Shown here: positions 52,431-63,411 of the stretch, one piece after another
Numbering within the stretch: the first letter of the stretch is position 1
How the letters are laid out: each line of letters opens with the position of its first letter
Assembly (NCBI RefSeq): GCF_028858725.1
Contig: NC_084768.1
Coordinates: forward strand, 29,356,664 to 29,420,663
Direction: 5' to 3'
DNA length: 64,000 nt
From: Colius striatus
Taxonomy: Eukaryota; Chordata; Aves; Coliiformes; Coliidae
The notes under the pieces: generated by a model
What the model saw: only the letters and a program-made list of their open reading frames with translations
What the model was told of the DNA's origin: nothing
Database searches by the model: none
Program-made: the position numbers and the translations under genes

Positions 52431-55400
52431 AGACTTGATCCAGGGGAAAGGCGAGTGGTCAGGACTTCTGTCTCTGCATTCAGTGAGGTGAGCTCTGCCT
52501 TTCTCAGCCCGAGGGACCCAGCACACCCCTAAGAGCAGAGACCAGAGCATCATTTTCCCCTTCTGCAAGCAGTTAGGGAAAATGGATGTGGTTTCAGCCT
52601 CCTGCTCTGATGGCTTTTAATGAGAGCCATTACCAGCTGTCCCATGCTGGGGCTTTGTCAGCTTTGCAGCAAGCAAAGGCCAGAGCCACCATACTGCAAA
52701 CCTACCCTCAGTAATTAACCATCTCCAATCAAACACGTCCTTTTTCTCCCATTTCTGGGGGCCCTGGGTTTGTCATGCAGCCACTCTGGCAGCTGCCAGC
52801 CTGCTCCTGCTTTGGGGCTGTGAAGGGAAGCCAGGCAGCGAGGCCACAGCAACACAGGGGGATGCTGAGGGGTGAGCCTGGGTCTCTCAGCCCCTGAGAG
52901 CGGGGCTGCAGCACCAGAGCTGGCTGTGGGCTGGGGAACCTGGGAAGGTTCAGATTTCTGAGGGACAAGAGACGGCATGGGGACAGGGGGCGCTGGTTTT
53001 CTCACTCTCCTGCCCTTTCAACATCTAGAGGCTGGGCATCAGGGCCACCCAGGTGCCTCCAGGCACTGCCAGGAGGAGGACAGTGAGATCACACGTCCAG
53101 CACTGGCACTGGGGCCGTGCCATGGCACATGCCACTCACTAGGCACGGCTGGTGCCCCACGGCTGCAGGAGCTGCTCTGCATCCAGGACCCTGCGCTTCC
53201 CCCAGGATGGAGGCAGCCACCCCGGCTCCAGCCACGTCCCTGCTCCCTTCCCAAGCATCGTGGGTCTCACATGCCCAGCGTGGCTGTCCCCCAGCCCAGG
53301 CCCTCAGGAGCGGGAGGAGAAGGAAGGAGCCAAGCTCCCTCCTGTGGCCGCCAGCACCGGCTCCCACCGGGCTCAGCACGCCTGGGGACGGGCTGGCCAG
53401 AAGTGTCCTCACCATACTCCCCTCCCCGAACCCCGAACCCCGCTTTGAAGCCCCTCTTTTGCAGGGATGGAAGGAGGGATGCTGTGCCCGGCCCCTGGAC
53501 CGCCCCAGCCCTCGGGCGACACTGGAGCATATGTGCATGGGGGGGAACCACCGACCATCTGAGCCACAGGGTCAGCCCTGGCCATGCCAGGAGCCAGGCT
53601 GGCACTGCAGCTCTGCAGCACCCCATGCCTGGGCCTCCTTTCTCTGCTGACCCCTCTGGAACCTGGCACACGCTGGGGCAAAACCACAGCAGAGAGCCGT
53701 GTCCCACAGCACCTCCCTTCACATCCCCACATCACTGCTGGCAGCTGTCTTCCTCCTGATTTGGGGTGGGGAGAGCTGTTTGGGGGCCAGTACAAGGTGG
53801 GCAGCAACCTCATCTGGTCTTCTTACCCACCAGGACCCTCACTCTGGGCTGAGCTGTCCCCCCAGCCCTTTCCTTGTCCCCCATGTCCTCCAAGCAGAGG
53901 AAGAGGATCTGACCATCCAACATCAGAGGCCCAGGGAGAAGATGCACGGGGAGAGGCACCTGGGGCTGCTTCACGCAGGGGAGGTTCTGGGGGATGCTGA
54001 GAGGGAATGGGGTTGATGAGGGTGGTGGGCTGCTCTGACTGCTCCAGTCCATGCACCTCTTCAGTGCAGGAGGTTGCTCTTTAAGTCCCTCTTTCCTCTC
54101 CTAAGCGCCTTAGGGAGCAGGGGAGAGACATGCTGGTGCTTTTTATAGCAGCCATAATCCCCCCTGCTCACACTGCCTTCACCCTCCTGCTCTGGGGCAC
54201 AGGGCTGGGCCTCCAAAATGGGGGCAGCTGCCCTAGAAAACCCCTTCAGCACCACCTTTCTCCCAGGGCACAGATCCTGGCTGTGCTGGTTCTGGACTCA
54301 AAATGGCTTTGCAGGAGGCACTGGAGGGCCCTGAGCATTGCACTCTGCCTCCCAGCCACAGCAGTCTGCCAGAGACAGACAGACATGCAGAGACACATAG
54401 GTGAGCACCACAGCAGGTGCCCAGCCTCTCCACTCTGCTCTGTGACCGGCAGAACTGGAACCAGCCCCTTGGCACAGCCAGGAGAAAGTCCCTGAGATGT
54501 TTCTTTCCATAGGAAATCCTGCCTAAAACCATTCAGACCCTACCTGCACGGCTTTTCCCTGCTGTGGCTCTGGCCCCTCTCTCCCACACACCCACATATG
54601 CTGTAATTTTCCCTTTAAACACCCCACAGGGGAAAAGAAAACAAAACAAAGCAGGGGGATTCTTCTAGGTCAGGCTGCACTAAGACGATGAAAGCAGATT
54701 AATCTCTCAGATTTTTCTGGGCTGGCAGGCAGGAGCATCCCCTTCTCCTGGGCACACACAGCTTATGGTGTCACCCCTGGGGTGGCAATGAGCAGGGGTG
54801 TCACCAGGTCCCAGCCCTGTGTGGCAAGCAGGGGGAAGGAGGCCTCTTGCCAAGTGATGGGTCACATAAGTGGGAAGGAGAAGGTGGCACATGGAGGATG
54901 CTGGTGAGCTGAGACGGGTGCCCACCGCCCAGGGAGGAGGAGGAGGAGAGTTATGCCAGCACTCTATCCATCCTGGCACCCTGGCTGGGCTGGAAGGGGG
55001 GCATGGGCAGGGAACCAAGCCCCCAGCCTGGCCTGCCACCCACCCATGGCCACACACCCATGAGGTCCCGAGCAGTCACGCTTGTTTTGCACTCCCAAGG
55101 AGCACTGGGAAGCTCTAAAGCTGGAGGATTAGTCTCCAAAGCCATGGCCTGGCCTGCTGCCAGCTTGGGCAGGGAATGACCTGGGCAGCGAACAGCCTGG
55201 ACAGCCCTTTGCCAAAGGCTCACTTGCCCCTGGCTCACACTCCAGCCTTGACCTCACGTTTACCAGCCCCTCAGAGCGGACTCAGGGGGAGCTCAGGGGA
55301 GTCCCACGTGTGGGGAGGAGGCAGGAGGTGACCCATGAGACTCCCACTTGGTGTCTGAGCTGCTCAGGGCAGCTGGAGCATCCCTTGCCTGGGATGGGGC

Positions 55401-57289
55401 TTCTTGTGGCTTCCCCAGTGTGTACTAGAGGTTGAGCACAAGCTGCAAGCAGGTCTTCACCTTAGAAGACAGACACTGCAGGACATCTCTTCCTTCTCCT
55501 CAGCTGCCTCTTGGCACAAAATCTGTAGGAGGTTCCTGCCTTTGGAGACCCTTAACCCTGAGGCAGTGGTATGGAAAAGCTGGGAACAGGATGGAAACTC
55601 AGCACACAGAAACCCTCCACTGTGCTGCTTTAACCCAGTACAGGGGGAGTCCATGATGTGGGGAGCAGCCTGGGTGAGAGGTGCTGGCTGGAGGAGAGCT
55701 GATGATGGGGCCAGCCTAGGTGCCAGGTCTCCCAGAACTGGCCTAGAATGCTGTCCTGACTGGGAAGTGGTTTTGGCATCACAGGACTCTCCCTGGGGAT
55801 CACCGTGGCACCAAACACTTTAGAGACATAAATTGCTTACGTGGCTGCAGTGCTCAGGGGACAGGCTGTTTTGGAGCCAAGTTGCACAAAGGAAGGGGAA
55901 AGCCCAGAGGATCTTTTTAATAACAAGCAAGGGGAGCTATTAAAAGTGTTTTACCACCTCGTTGAGAGTGTCTAATCTCTGTGTACATCTCTACAAAAAA
56001 AACCAGGCTTGCTGGTGTTTTTGTTGTAACAGAGGTGGGTGTTTTCTGGCACCATCTGGAATCCTGCCTGCTTTATCTGCTTGTTTTCTTACCTGATATC
56101 GGCACTGAACTGCCCAAGAACAGCCCAAGGGCAGCAGCAGGCAGAGCCAGGCAGGCTGGTCCCACCCAGGCAGGGAGGAGGAGGCAGGCTGCAGAGCTGC
56201 CCTCGGAGCCATTTCCTAACCAGGGCTGCTCTGGGTGGCGTTGCTGCATCCACCTTTCAGCAAGACAGAGACCCCAGGGTGTTTCCCCAGGGGAGCTCTG
56301 AGACAAAGCCTGGAGGTGGGCAACCCCTCACCTGGGCATCCTGGACACAGGCCAGGGGATAGCAGGAAAACTTGAGGCTGGGATTTGGGAGTTACAGGCA
56401 AATTAGGCTCTTGTAAGCTGGCCTAAAGAGTCCATGGCCAGGGCAGCCCCAGCAAAGGCTCAGCTGTAGCAATACAGAGCTGTCTGATTGCCAGGCTCAG
56501 AGTCTGTAAAACGAATGGGCTGGGAGCTTTGTCTCCAAGCTTTTCTTCATTTTGTTTTTTACCTCAGCCCAGAAGAAAAGGGGGAAATCCTGCTGAGTGC
56601 TGCTGGCTCCAGCATCCACCTCTCTGTCTGCAGGAGCTCGTGGTTTCCAAGGCAGGAAGGGATGCTGGAGCTGGGATGGCAGGGCTGGATAAGCTGCTTG
56701 CGTTTGCTTTGGAAAGGTTGATATCTGGCTCAGCTCAGCACTGGCCCCAGTGGTTTTAAAGGGATCCACCCAGGAGCAAATCCCAAAGCCTGAAATCAGA
56801 GCTGTGGCTGCTCCCAGCCCAGACTGGGCTGCAGAAATCTCTGTCCTGCATCCAGATCCCTCTGCGTGTTTCAGGTGGAGGAGGCCACAGGAGCCAAGGC
56901 TGCAGCTGCAGAACAAGGGAAGCAAGCAGAGCCCCCAGCACGGCTAACGGGGCTGGCAAACACCTAGAAAGGTCTTCAATGCAAATTTGGGGCAGGAAGG
57001 GTGAAGCTGCTGTTTGTAGCTGGAGACATAGTTCAGCTGAGCTCAGTATGCCCCCACCTCCTGGAGATGCAGGCTCATCAGCAGCTCCTGGCAGGTGTGC
57101 GCTGGTACTTGGCTGCTTTTATGTGGCACCACCGTGATGTGAGAAGGGACAGATCTCTGGACACGTGATCTGTGCTTGTTTCAGGACTGGGGCTAAACCT
57201 GTCCTGCCTTCAGAGCTGCCAGGGCATTCCCTAGGCTTCTCCTCTCCCTTTAGAAACCCCCATAAGCTCTGCAAAGCACAGACAGCGTG
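52431..57289. other. Intergenic DNA between convergent genes
   Basis: About 4.9 kb, GC-rich, between the two 3' ends. Open frames of up to 260 codons overlap on both strands near 52,980-54,000. None has a recognisable domain or splice context, and they are best explained by the low stop-codon frequency in GC-rich DNA. No repeat family is recognised. Confidence 0.6.
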
Positions 57290-59197
57290 AGCTGGGAGCA
57301 ACGCTACCATTTATTACAACAGCTACTTTTTGTTGAGCATGATTTTAACAGTGCTGGAGGACTTACCCTGTCTACCTCCCCCCACCCAGGGCCCCTCAGC
57401 TGATTCATCACATGCAGGACTAGAAGGAAAGCAAGGGACAGGCAGCCTCGGGGGACGTGGTGGCTCGGCAGCAGCAGCAAAGCTACACACTTGGCAAGCC
57501 AAGCACAGCTGCTCCGGGACAGGCAGATGGGATCTTTCCATAGGGCAGCCCAGGTCTGCTGGGATTCCCCCAAGTCCTAGGCAGGTCTCTAGGAATGTTG
57601 GACGTTGTTCTGCTCTTAATGTCCATTCAGGGAAGCTGTGAGGATCTACAGTGGGAAGGGAGGGTGCTCAGGGGTGTCAGCATGGAGGGCAGTTTCTACT
57701 GCAGGTGCTGCTTCAGAGATACAAAGCTGAACCTGTTGTGGACTCAACCACCTTCCTAACCACAGTCAGCTCACATCTCGCATCTAGAGTCACAGCCAGG
57801 TCTTCCCTCTCTTTTGGCTTCCCACTGACATTAGATGTTGTCCCCACTCCCACCACCCCAGCAAGGAAAGAGCCAGGCTGTGACCCACACAGGCAGTAGA
57901 ACAATGGCACCACTGAGCAAAGCCATCGCAGCACTTGGCCAGGGACAGATGCACCTGTGGGCTGTGAAGCCAGGACCCTCCAGGCTTGTCCAGGCTTGTG
58001 GCAGAGCCCCTCTCCTTGAAGCAGGGGGCTGCAGGATGCTCAGGTGAAGGCAGCAGGTCCTGCCCAAGCTCTCACATAGCTCCAGCTGCAAGCCATGCTC
58101 TACAAGCCAGCAAGGGGTGTGCTGGGAGGCATGGTGGGTGGACAGCAAAAGGCACAGGCAGAAGCCAAGGCTAAAAGGACAGAGAAGATGTCTCCAGGGC
58201 AGGGTCGCTGCAAATCCACCCTGGCAGAAGCGCCTCAAGGTGCTGGATGCTGGTAAGAGGCAGAGATCTGGCACCATTCATCACACAGATGGAGAATCCC
58301 AGCCATCACCCCCACCACACTGTGTCAGGGAGAGCACAAGCCTTTCTGAGTCTGAGCCCCACAGGCTCTGCCAGGCTGCTGGTGCTGCCACATCCCAAGG
58401 TTTCTGCAGGACCTGCTCCCGAGGCAAAAGACAGTCCAGAAACAATCTAGGAGAACTGGATGTCCATCTCCCACCCAATGCTTTGCACTTTTCCTGTAAT
58501 CACAACAGGAAGAGCAGTCTGCACCATCATCCTTTCTCCTCAGGGCATGGATAAAGGCTCCCCAGCCCAACAGGAGCAGCTACACTGACCACTCTGATCA
58601 CGTTTCAGATGGGCTTCACAGAGGTGTTTAAACCAGACAGGGCTTCACCCATGGGGAAGGGGGCTTTAGAATCCACCAGGTGCTGTTACCAAACCCCAGG
58701 TGCCCCAGGTGGACTCTACCCTGATGGACACTGGCCTTGAAGATGACAATGAGCACATCTAACAGGGATGCCCTGCAGATGGTCCTGCCCCGCATCTGGA
58801 GCTGAGCAGGCTGGTGCCACCAAGCTGTGGATGTGTGGGAGCATCTCCTGAGTAACTGGTTTGGGGGAAGGCTCCCCAGACTTTGCAGACAGGAGGCTGA
58901 GGATTAGAGGGGAGAGGTCTCAGGAGTCCCACTGTCCTAGGCTTCCCCACCGACCCTTCCCTGCCACCAACATCAAGGACAACAGAGCAGTTACCAGCCC
59001 CCTGCAAGCACCACCCCAGAGCATCTTCATCCCGCTGGCTGCATCACCCAGCACTGACAGGGTGGTCAGAGGAGCAGCACACCACCACCAAGCCAGCCCA
59101 TCCTCCCCTCCTCCAGCCACCCCAACTCTTCCCAGCAGAGACAGGTGAAGCAGAGCGGGCAGTTGGGAGAGTTGGACTGGGAAGGTGAAGCCAAGGG
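57290..59197 (-). other. LURAP1: LURAP1 3' UTR
   Basis: About 1.9 kb downstream of the LURAP1 stop codon on the minus strand, up to the first canonical AATAAA (57,315-57,310). There is no coding sequence in it. The exact cleavage position is an estimate. Confidence 0.6.
57310..57315 (-). terminator. Polyadenylation signal AATAAA (minus strand)
   Basis: TTTATT on the plus strand (CTACCATTTATTACAAC). It is the first canonical signal after the LURAP1 stop in the direction of transcription. Confidence 0.65.
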
Positions 59198-59887
59198 CTA
59201 CAAGAACGTCACATCGTCCTGAGACTGGAGCCAGCGCCAGTGGGCGTCGTACTCCAGGTGCAGTTTGCTGTTGAGTTTGCAGTTCTCGAGGTCAGCCTCA
59301 GCTTTCCGAGCCTTCCCACCCGGGTTCCCCTTCCCCAGCTTCTCCCCAGCCTCAGACGGCAACTTGCTGTCTCTGCCTGGCTCCAGAGAGGAGGGCTCCT
59401 GGCCCAAATACCCGTTGGCCACCTTGGGCTCCTTGGCAAAGCGGTGATCCTGGGGCAGCCCGGGCGGGGAGAGGTCCACGTGGGGCCACTCGTGCTCCGC
59501 TCTGCCCTTCTCTTGCTTTGCAAGGCCCTTCTCGGGGTCAATCCTGCCCCAGTCCTGCTCCGCTCTGCCCAGGGCTCTGCCCGGCGCGGGCACACCGCTG
59601 CTTTCGGCAGCATTTTGGGAATACTCATCCATGTCATCAGCCAACGTGTCCAGGTAGCTCCCAACAGAGATGCTGTCCAGCCTGTCGTTGGGGTCCTGCA
59701 GGCTGTCCCAGCTGCCCCGCCTCGAGGCCTCCTGGCTCTCTACCAGGCTGTACTGGCTACTGGCCAGGCTGCTGCAGCGGCTGGTCAACGTGCTCCTCTC
59801 CTCCAGCAGCCACTTCACCGCCTCGATGCCCTCGTTCACCACCACCAGCTGCTGCAGGATCTTCACGTCCACCGCTCGCAGGTAGGC
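59198..59887 (-). CDS. LURAP1: LURAP1, coding exon 2
   Basis: The acceptor CCCTGCCAG|GCCTAC leads into AYLRAVDVKILQQLVVVNEG and then IEAVKWLLEERSTLTSRCSS, the leucine-rich helical core of the LURAP1/LURAP1L family. Next comes SRRGSWDSLQDPNDRLDSIS with VGSYLDTLADD. The C-terminus is HWRWLQSQDDVTFL, the conserved LURAP1 end that resembles a PDZ-binding tail. That ending separates LURAP1 from its paralogue LURAP1L. The mammalian protein (also LRAP35a) bridges the kinase MRCK and myosin 18A in lamellar actomyosin and can activate NF-kB signalling. Together with exon 1 the protein is 293 residues, against about 239 in human. The extra length lies in the charged central linker (roughly residues 150-270). 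Confidence 0.94.
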   Translation of the reverse strand, partial: AYLRAVDVKILQQLVVVNEGIEAVKWLLEERSTLTSRCSSLASSQYSLVESQEASRRGSWDSLQDPNDRLDSISVGSYLDTLADDMDEYSQNAAESSGVPAPGRALGRAEQDWGRIDPEKGLAKQEKGRAEHEWPHVDLSPPGLPQDHRFAKEPKVANGYLGQEPSSLEPGRDSKLPSEAGEKLGKGNPGGKARKAEADLENCKLNSKLHLEYDAHWRWLQSQDDVTFL

Positions 59888-62800
59888 CTGGCAGGGAGAC
59901 AGGGAGAGCAGGGGGTTTGAGGGGACCAAGGGGACCCCAAGGTCCAGCCCACACCCTGGCAGAGCTGTCACCGTGGTGGCTGCAGGTCTCCCGAGCTGCT
60001 CAGCGTGAGGGAACACGCTTCAGGGAACTATCCCTGGGACCCTTGTCCCGGGGACAAGACCATCAAGGACCAACAACTTATGGCCCCCAATGGCCACCAA
60101 CCCCCTCAGAGAAATAAATCCAAGGCACTTATGTCCCTGTCTCCTATGGGGATGGGGTAAACAAGGAATTGGAGGCTCTGGGTGCAAATCTGAGCCAAGA
60201 GCATCCTCCAGGCCCTGGGAGGCTGCTGGCAGGGCGAGAAGACCAGGCTGGGGCATCGCTCAGGTCTGGCTGAACATCCCTGAGCTAGTCCAGCCAGGTG
60301 CCTTCACGCATTTAATTCCCCAGTTCTAGGGTCTGACCCAAGCCTGGTGACAACATGAGAGAGAAATCACTCCCAAAGCAGGGCAAGACGATGCCAGGGG
60401 ACAGGCACTGCTGATCACATCACTCGCCTCACTGCCTCCTGCCCCTCCAAGCCCAAGGAAACTCTGCAAAACCTCAGTTGCTGCAGAAACATCTGTTTTC
60501 CTAACGGAAAGCCCCACGTGCTGCCAAGACATTCCTGTCTGTGTGATACTGGCCGCCAAAAGCCACTGGATTTCCCCTGCGCCGGACACAAATATTTTGC
60601 CAGGAAAGGGAATAAGGCAATGGCAGGGGGAGGGAGAGAAACCCAGTGCAGGACAGGTCCAGGCAGCCTGGGAGCTGCGGGTGCCCACGGACGTGCTACA
60701 AACACACCCTGTCCCCAGCAGTAGCAAGCTCTGAGCGATACCCACGCCGTGCCCCGGGATTATTTCCAAGCACAGCACCCACTCCCCGGCATCTGGTACC
60801 CTCAGGGTCACCCTCCCGCCCACGGGTGACCCCGACGGTCTCTGGAGACCCCCATCTCCGGTCCCACAGCAACAAAAGCATCCGAGGAAGGAGCCTGGGA
60901 AAAATCCAGCCAGGGTTTCAGCACGTGACACCTCACAGTCCAGAGGACAAACACACACACACACACACAGAGAAAAAAGGGGGTTAAGACTTGTAGAGAC
61001 CTGACAGCAACCCCCCCATCCCCTCCTCACGTTCTTCAAGCTGGATTTAAATAACCAAAGAGCAGCAGTGTGCCCGGATTGGGGCAGGAGCCAGCTTCCA
61101 AGTGCAGAAACTTCCTTTCTAGGCAAGTTATTTCAAAAATTGCCTACAATGGACTTTTCTGCACACACTGCTAAAGCATCTGGCCTTGGCAGGGAGAAGA
61201 TGTGGGAGGAGGGAGGCTGGAAAGTCCTGATGAGGGGGAGGTGTCCCCGTTTGTCTCAGCCTCATGCAACTATGGCTGTTGGAGGTTCCAGGGGAGCCAC
61301 CCCAAGAGTAGAGGGTGGGAAAACACTCCCCACTTTCCATACAGTTTGCTGGAAAGAGTCAGATGTTGACTTGCTGTGGTTTCAGGTCAGCTTAACTCCC
61401 TCCCTTTGCACCCCTCTCCAGCAAACCAAGGTTGGCACTGGAGGAGACCCAGGGCCAGCTCCTCTTTGTGTGCCTGCCGATGCACACCACACACACCCCG
61501 TGCCAACAGCAGCCCCACAGCACACATCATACTCATCCTCATCCTCTCTAGGCACAGGCAGAGCGGGGAGAGCAACCCCTTTGGGGGCTACAGTCTTGCT
61601 CCCCTCCCCCTGCACAAGAAACCTGAATGCACCAGGGATGAAACATCCTCCTTGGACCAAGTGAGGGTGGGAATTTGCCGCCCTCTCCTCTCACTGCTCA
61701 TCCCCAGGCCAGCCACTCCTCTGAGCACTGGGTTTACTGGTCTTTACTGGGGACAAGGGTCAGATTTGGGTTCCTCTTCATGGGGATGGGGAGATGAGAG
61801 GAGCCCTGTGCTGGGTTTTGGGCAGCTGGGTGCCGTTCCCACGCTGCTGACCTGTTGTCCCTGCTTCTTCACCAGCCAGCGAGTGGAGCCAGAGGTGAGA
61901 AAGAAAAAACCTTTCTGAGCTGAGGTTACCCTGCAGCCAAAGCCAGGCTTTGCAGAGCATGGGCTGACCCTGCCCACACCTGGGCAGGGCAAAAACCACC
62001 GCTGCTTCTTCCTCCTCCTCCTCTTCCTCCTCTGAGCAACCCAGGGCCCGCAGACCTTTCTCCTCCGGTCAGAGTGCAGCCTGGAAGCCAGCACGGAGGG
62101 AGGATGAAAGCTTTTACACCGACGGGGAATATGAATTTGGCCAAAGCGCAGGTGCAGAGGGGCCAGGCTGGGTGGGTCCCCGACCCCCCGGGAGGTAGGC
62201 AGGGATGCCGGCATATTTAGCCCGTTTCCCGATGGAAACGATGCCGGTTCCCACCAGGGTGTGCGTGGGAGAGTCCCTTCCCCCAGCAGCCGCACTTGAA
62301 CCCATTGCCCAATCTCACCACGTTTCCCGGAGGCGCAGGCATCGCCGGTATTTGCTCCCTCCACGAAAAAAGGGAGGCGAGAAAGCTGCCGGCGGCACTC
62401 CCACGCTGCCAGGGAAAGGCTGCCAGCGGAGCACAGCCCTTTACTAGCCAGCGGAGCAGCCCCAGCACGAAGCGAACGGCGGGAAAGCTCCCGGCGATGC
62501 ATGTGCCTTGTCCCTCCGGTGACACCCGTGGGGGAGACGACCCGCCACCGTGTCCTTGGCGAAGGTCCTCCCTGCCCTGATCCCCGGCACATCCCGGTTC
62601 CCCGCACCGAGTCAGCGCCTGAGGGGTGCGTGGAGTGAGCGGGGCAGGACGGAGGGGTCCGTGCAAGCCCGGCGTGGGGGCTGGATGCTGCGTGGGCCGG
62701 AGAGCGGAGAAAGACACGGGGGGTTATGAGTTGCGGGGTGTTAACCCGCGCGGGGAAGAAATGCAGGTTCCCGAAAGGCAGGCGTGGCGCGGGGCAGTAC

Positions 62801-62903
62801 CGGGGGCTGCTAGCGGGGGGAAGGCAGGCAGGCACCCGGGGAGATGCGGTTAACCGGGGAGCGGGGTCGGGCTCTGCGCTGCCCCCGGCGCCGCGGCACT
62901 CAC
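59888..62903 (-). other. LURAP1: LURAP1 intron
   Basis: A 3.0-kb phase-0 intron between CTGGAGCTG|GTGAGT and TCCCTGCCAG|GCC. It contains a CA repeat (60,950-60,969) and a TCC-rich tract near 62,000-62,035. CpG density increases toward the first exon. I found no additional coding exon. Confidence 0.8.
60950..60969. repeat. (AC)10 microsatellite
   Basis: An uninterrupted AC dinucleotide run of about 20 bases inside the LURAP1 intron. Confidence 0.9.
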
Positions 62904-63095
62904 CAGCTCCAGGCGGAGCGCCCGGAGGCGATCGGCGAAGGGCGAGCGGCAGTCGCGGGCCGGCGCGGGCGGTACCGGCGGCGCAGGGGCGGCCTCGGCC
63001 CGCAGCCCCCTCAGCAGCCCGGCGGGCGGGCGCCGTCCCACCTTGCCGGCCAGCTCCCGCAGATCGGCGGGCAGCGTCTCTCCGCCGCCCTCCAT
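62904..63095 (-). CDS. LURAP1: LURAP1, coding exon 1
   Basis: Residues 1-64, beginning MEGGGETLPADLRELAGKVG followed by RRPPAGLLRGLRAE. This matches the family's N-terminal DLR-x-x-x-GKVGR-x-P-x-GLLRGLR pattern. A proline/alanine-rich segment follows, then SPFADRLRALRLEL, the start of the leucine-rich helix that continues in exon 2. The ATG is the first in frame and directly follows a GC-rich leader; its context (CGC-ATG-G) has G at +4 but no purine at -3. The exon ends in phase 0 at GAGCTG|GTGAGT. The whole protein is 293 residues, likely cytoplasmic and cytoskeleton-associated by family knowledge. Confidence 0.93.
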
Positions 63096-63102
63096 GCGGG
63101 TC

Positions 63103-63136
63103 GGGGGGGGGGGGGCGGCGGCGGCGGCGGCGGCGG
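63103..63136 (-). repeat. (CCG)7 plus C13 tract in the LURAP1 leader
   Basis: On the plus strand this is a G13 run (63,103-63,115) followed by (CGG)7. In the LURAP1 transcript it reads (CCG)7 then C13, ending seven bases before the start codon. It is a simple repeat with possible length variation and G-quadruplex/i-motif potential. Confidence 0.9.
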
Positions 63137-63249
63137 CCGCGCTGTCACCCGGCCCGAGCCCCGGGCCCGCCCCGGGCCCGCCCCCGGCCGCGGGTCGGGA
63201 GGGGTGCGGGCGCAGCAGCGAGGTCCGCCGGCAGCGCGGAGCGGCGCCG

Positions 63250-63411
63250 GGGGCGGGGCGCGGCCGGGGGGCGGCGCCGGCCCCTCTCTGCGGCGCCGGA
63301 AGCGGCGCGGCCCCGCTGCTGCTGGGGGTGGCGGCACCGACACAGCGCTCGCCGCTGCTGGCCTCGTTACCGGCCCGGGCCCGCTACCAGTCCGGCCTCC
63401 CCGCGCACACC
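63250..63411 (+). other. Probable non-coding first exon of a rightward gene
   Basis: The sequence CCGCGCACACC|GTGAGTAGC gives a near-ideal donor at 63,411/63,412 within the CpG island. There is no ATG between 63,140 and 63,411, so the exon would be 5' UTR. In human, POMGNT1 lies head to head with LURAP1 and starts with a non-coding exon, so POMGNT1 is a reasonable guess. No coding sequence confirms it here. The left edge is arbitrary. Confidence 0.35.

Noticed and set aside
52977-54016. Overlapping frames of 100-260 codons on both strands
   Set aside because: The GC-rich sequence has few stops. The frames overlap on both strands and none resembles a protein family.
59240-59920. 226-codon plus-strand frame opposite LURAP1 exon 2
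   Set aside because: It is the antisense shadow of the LURAP1 coding exon.
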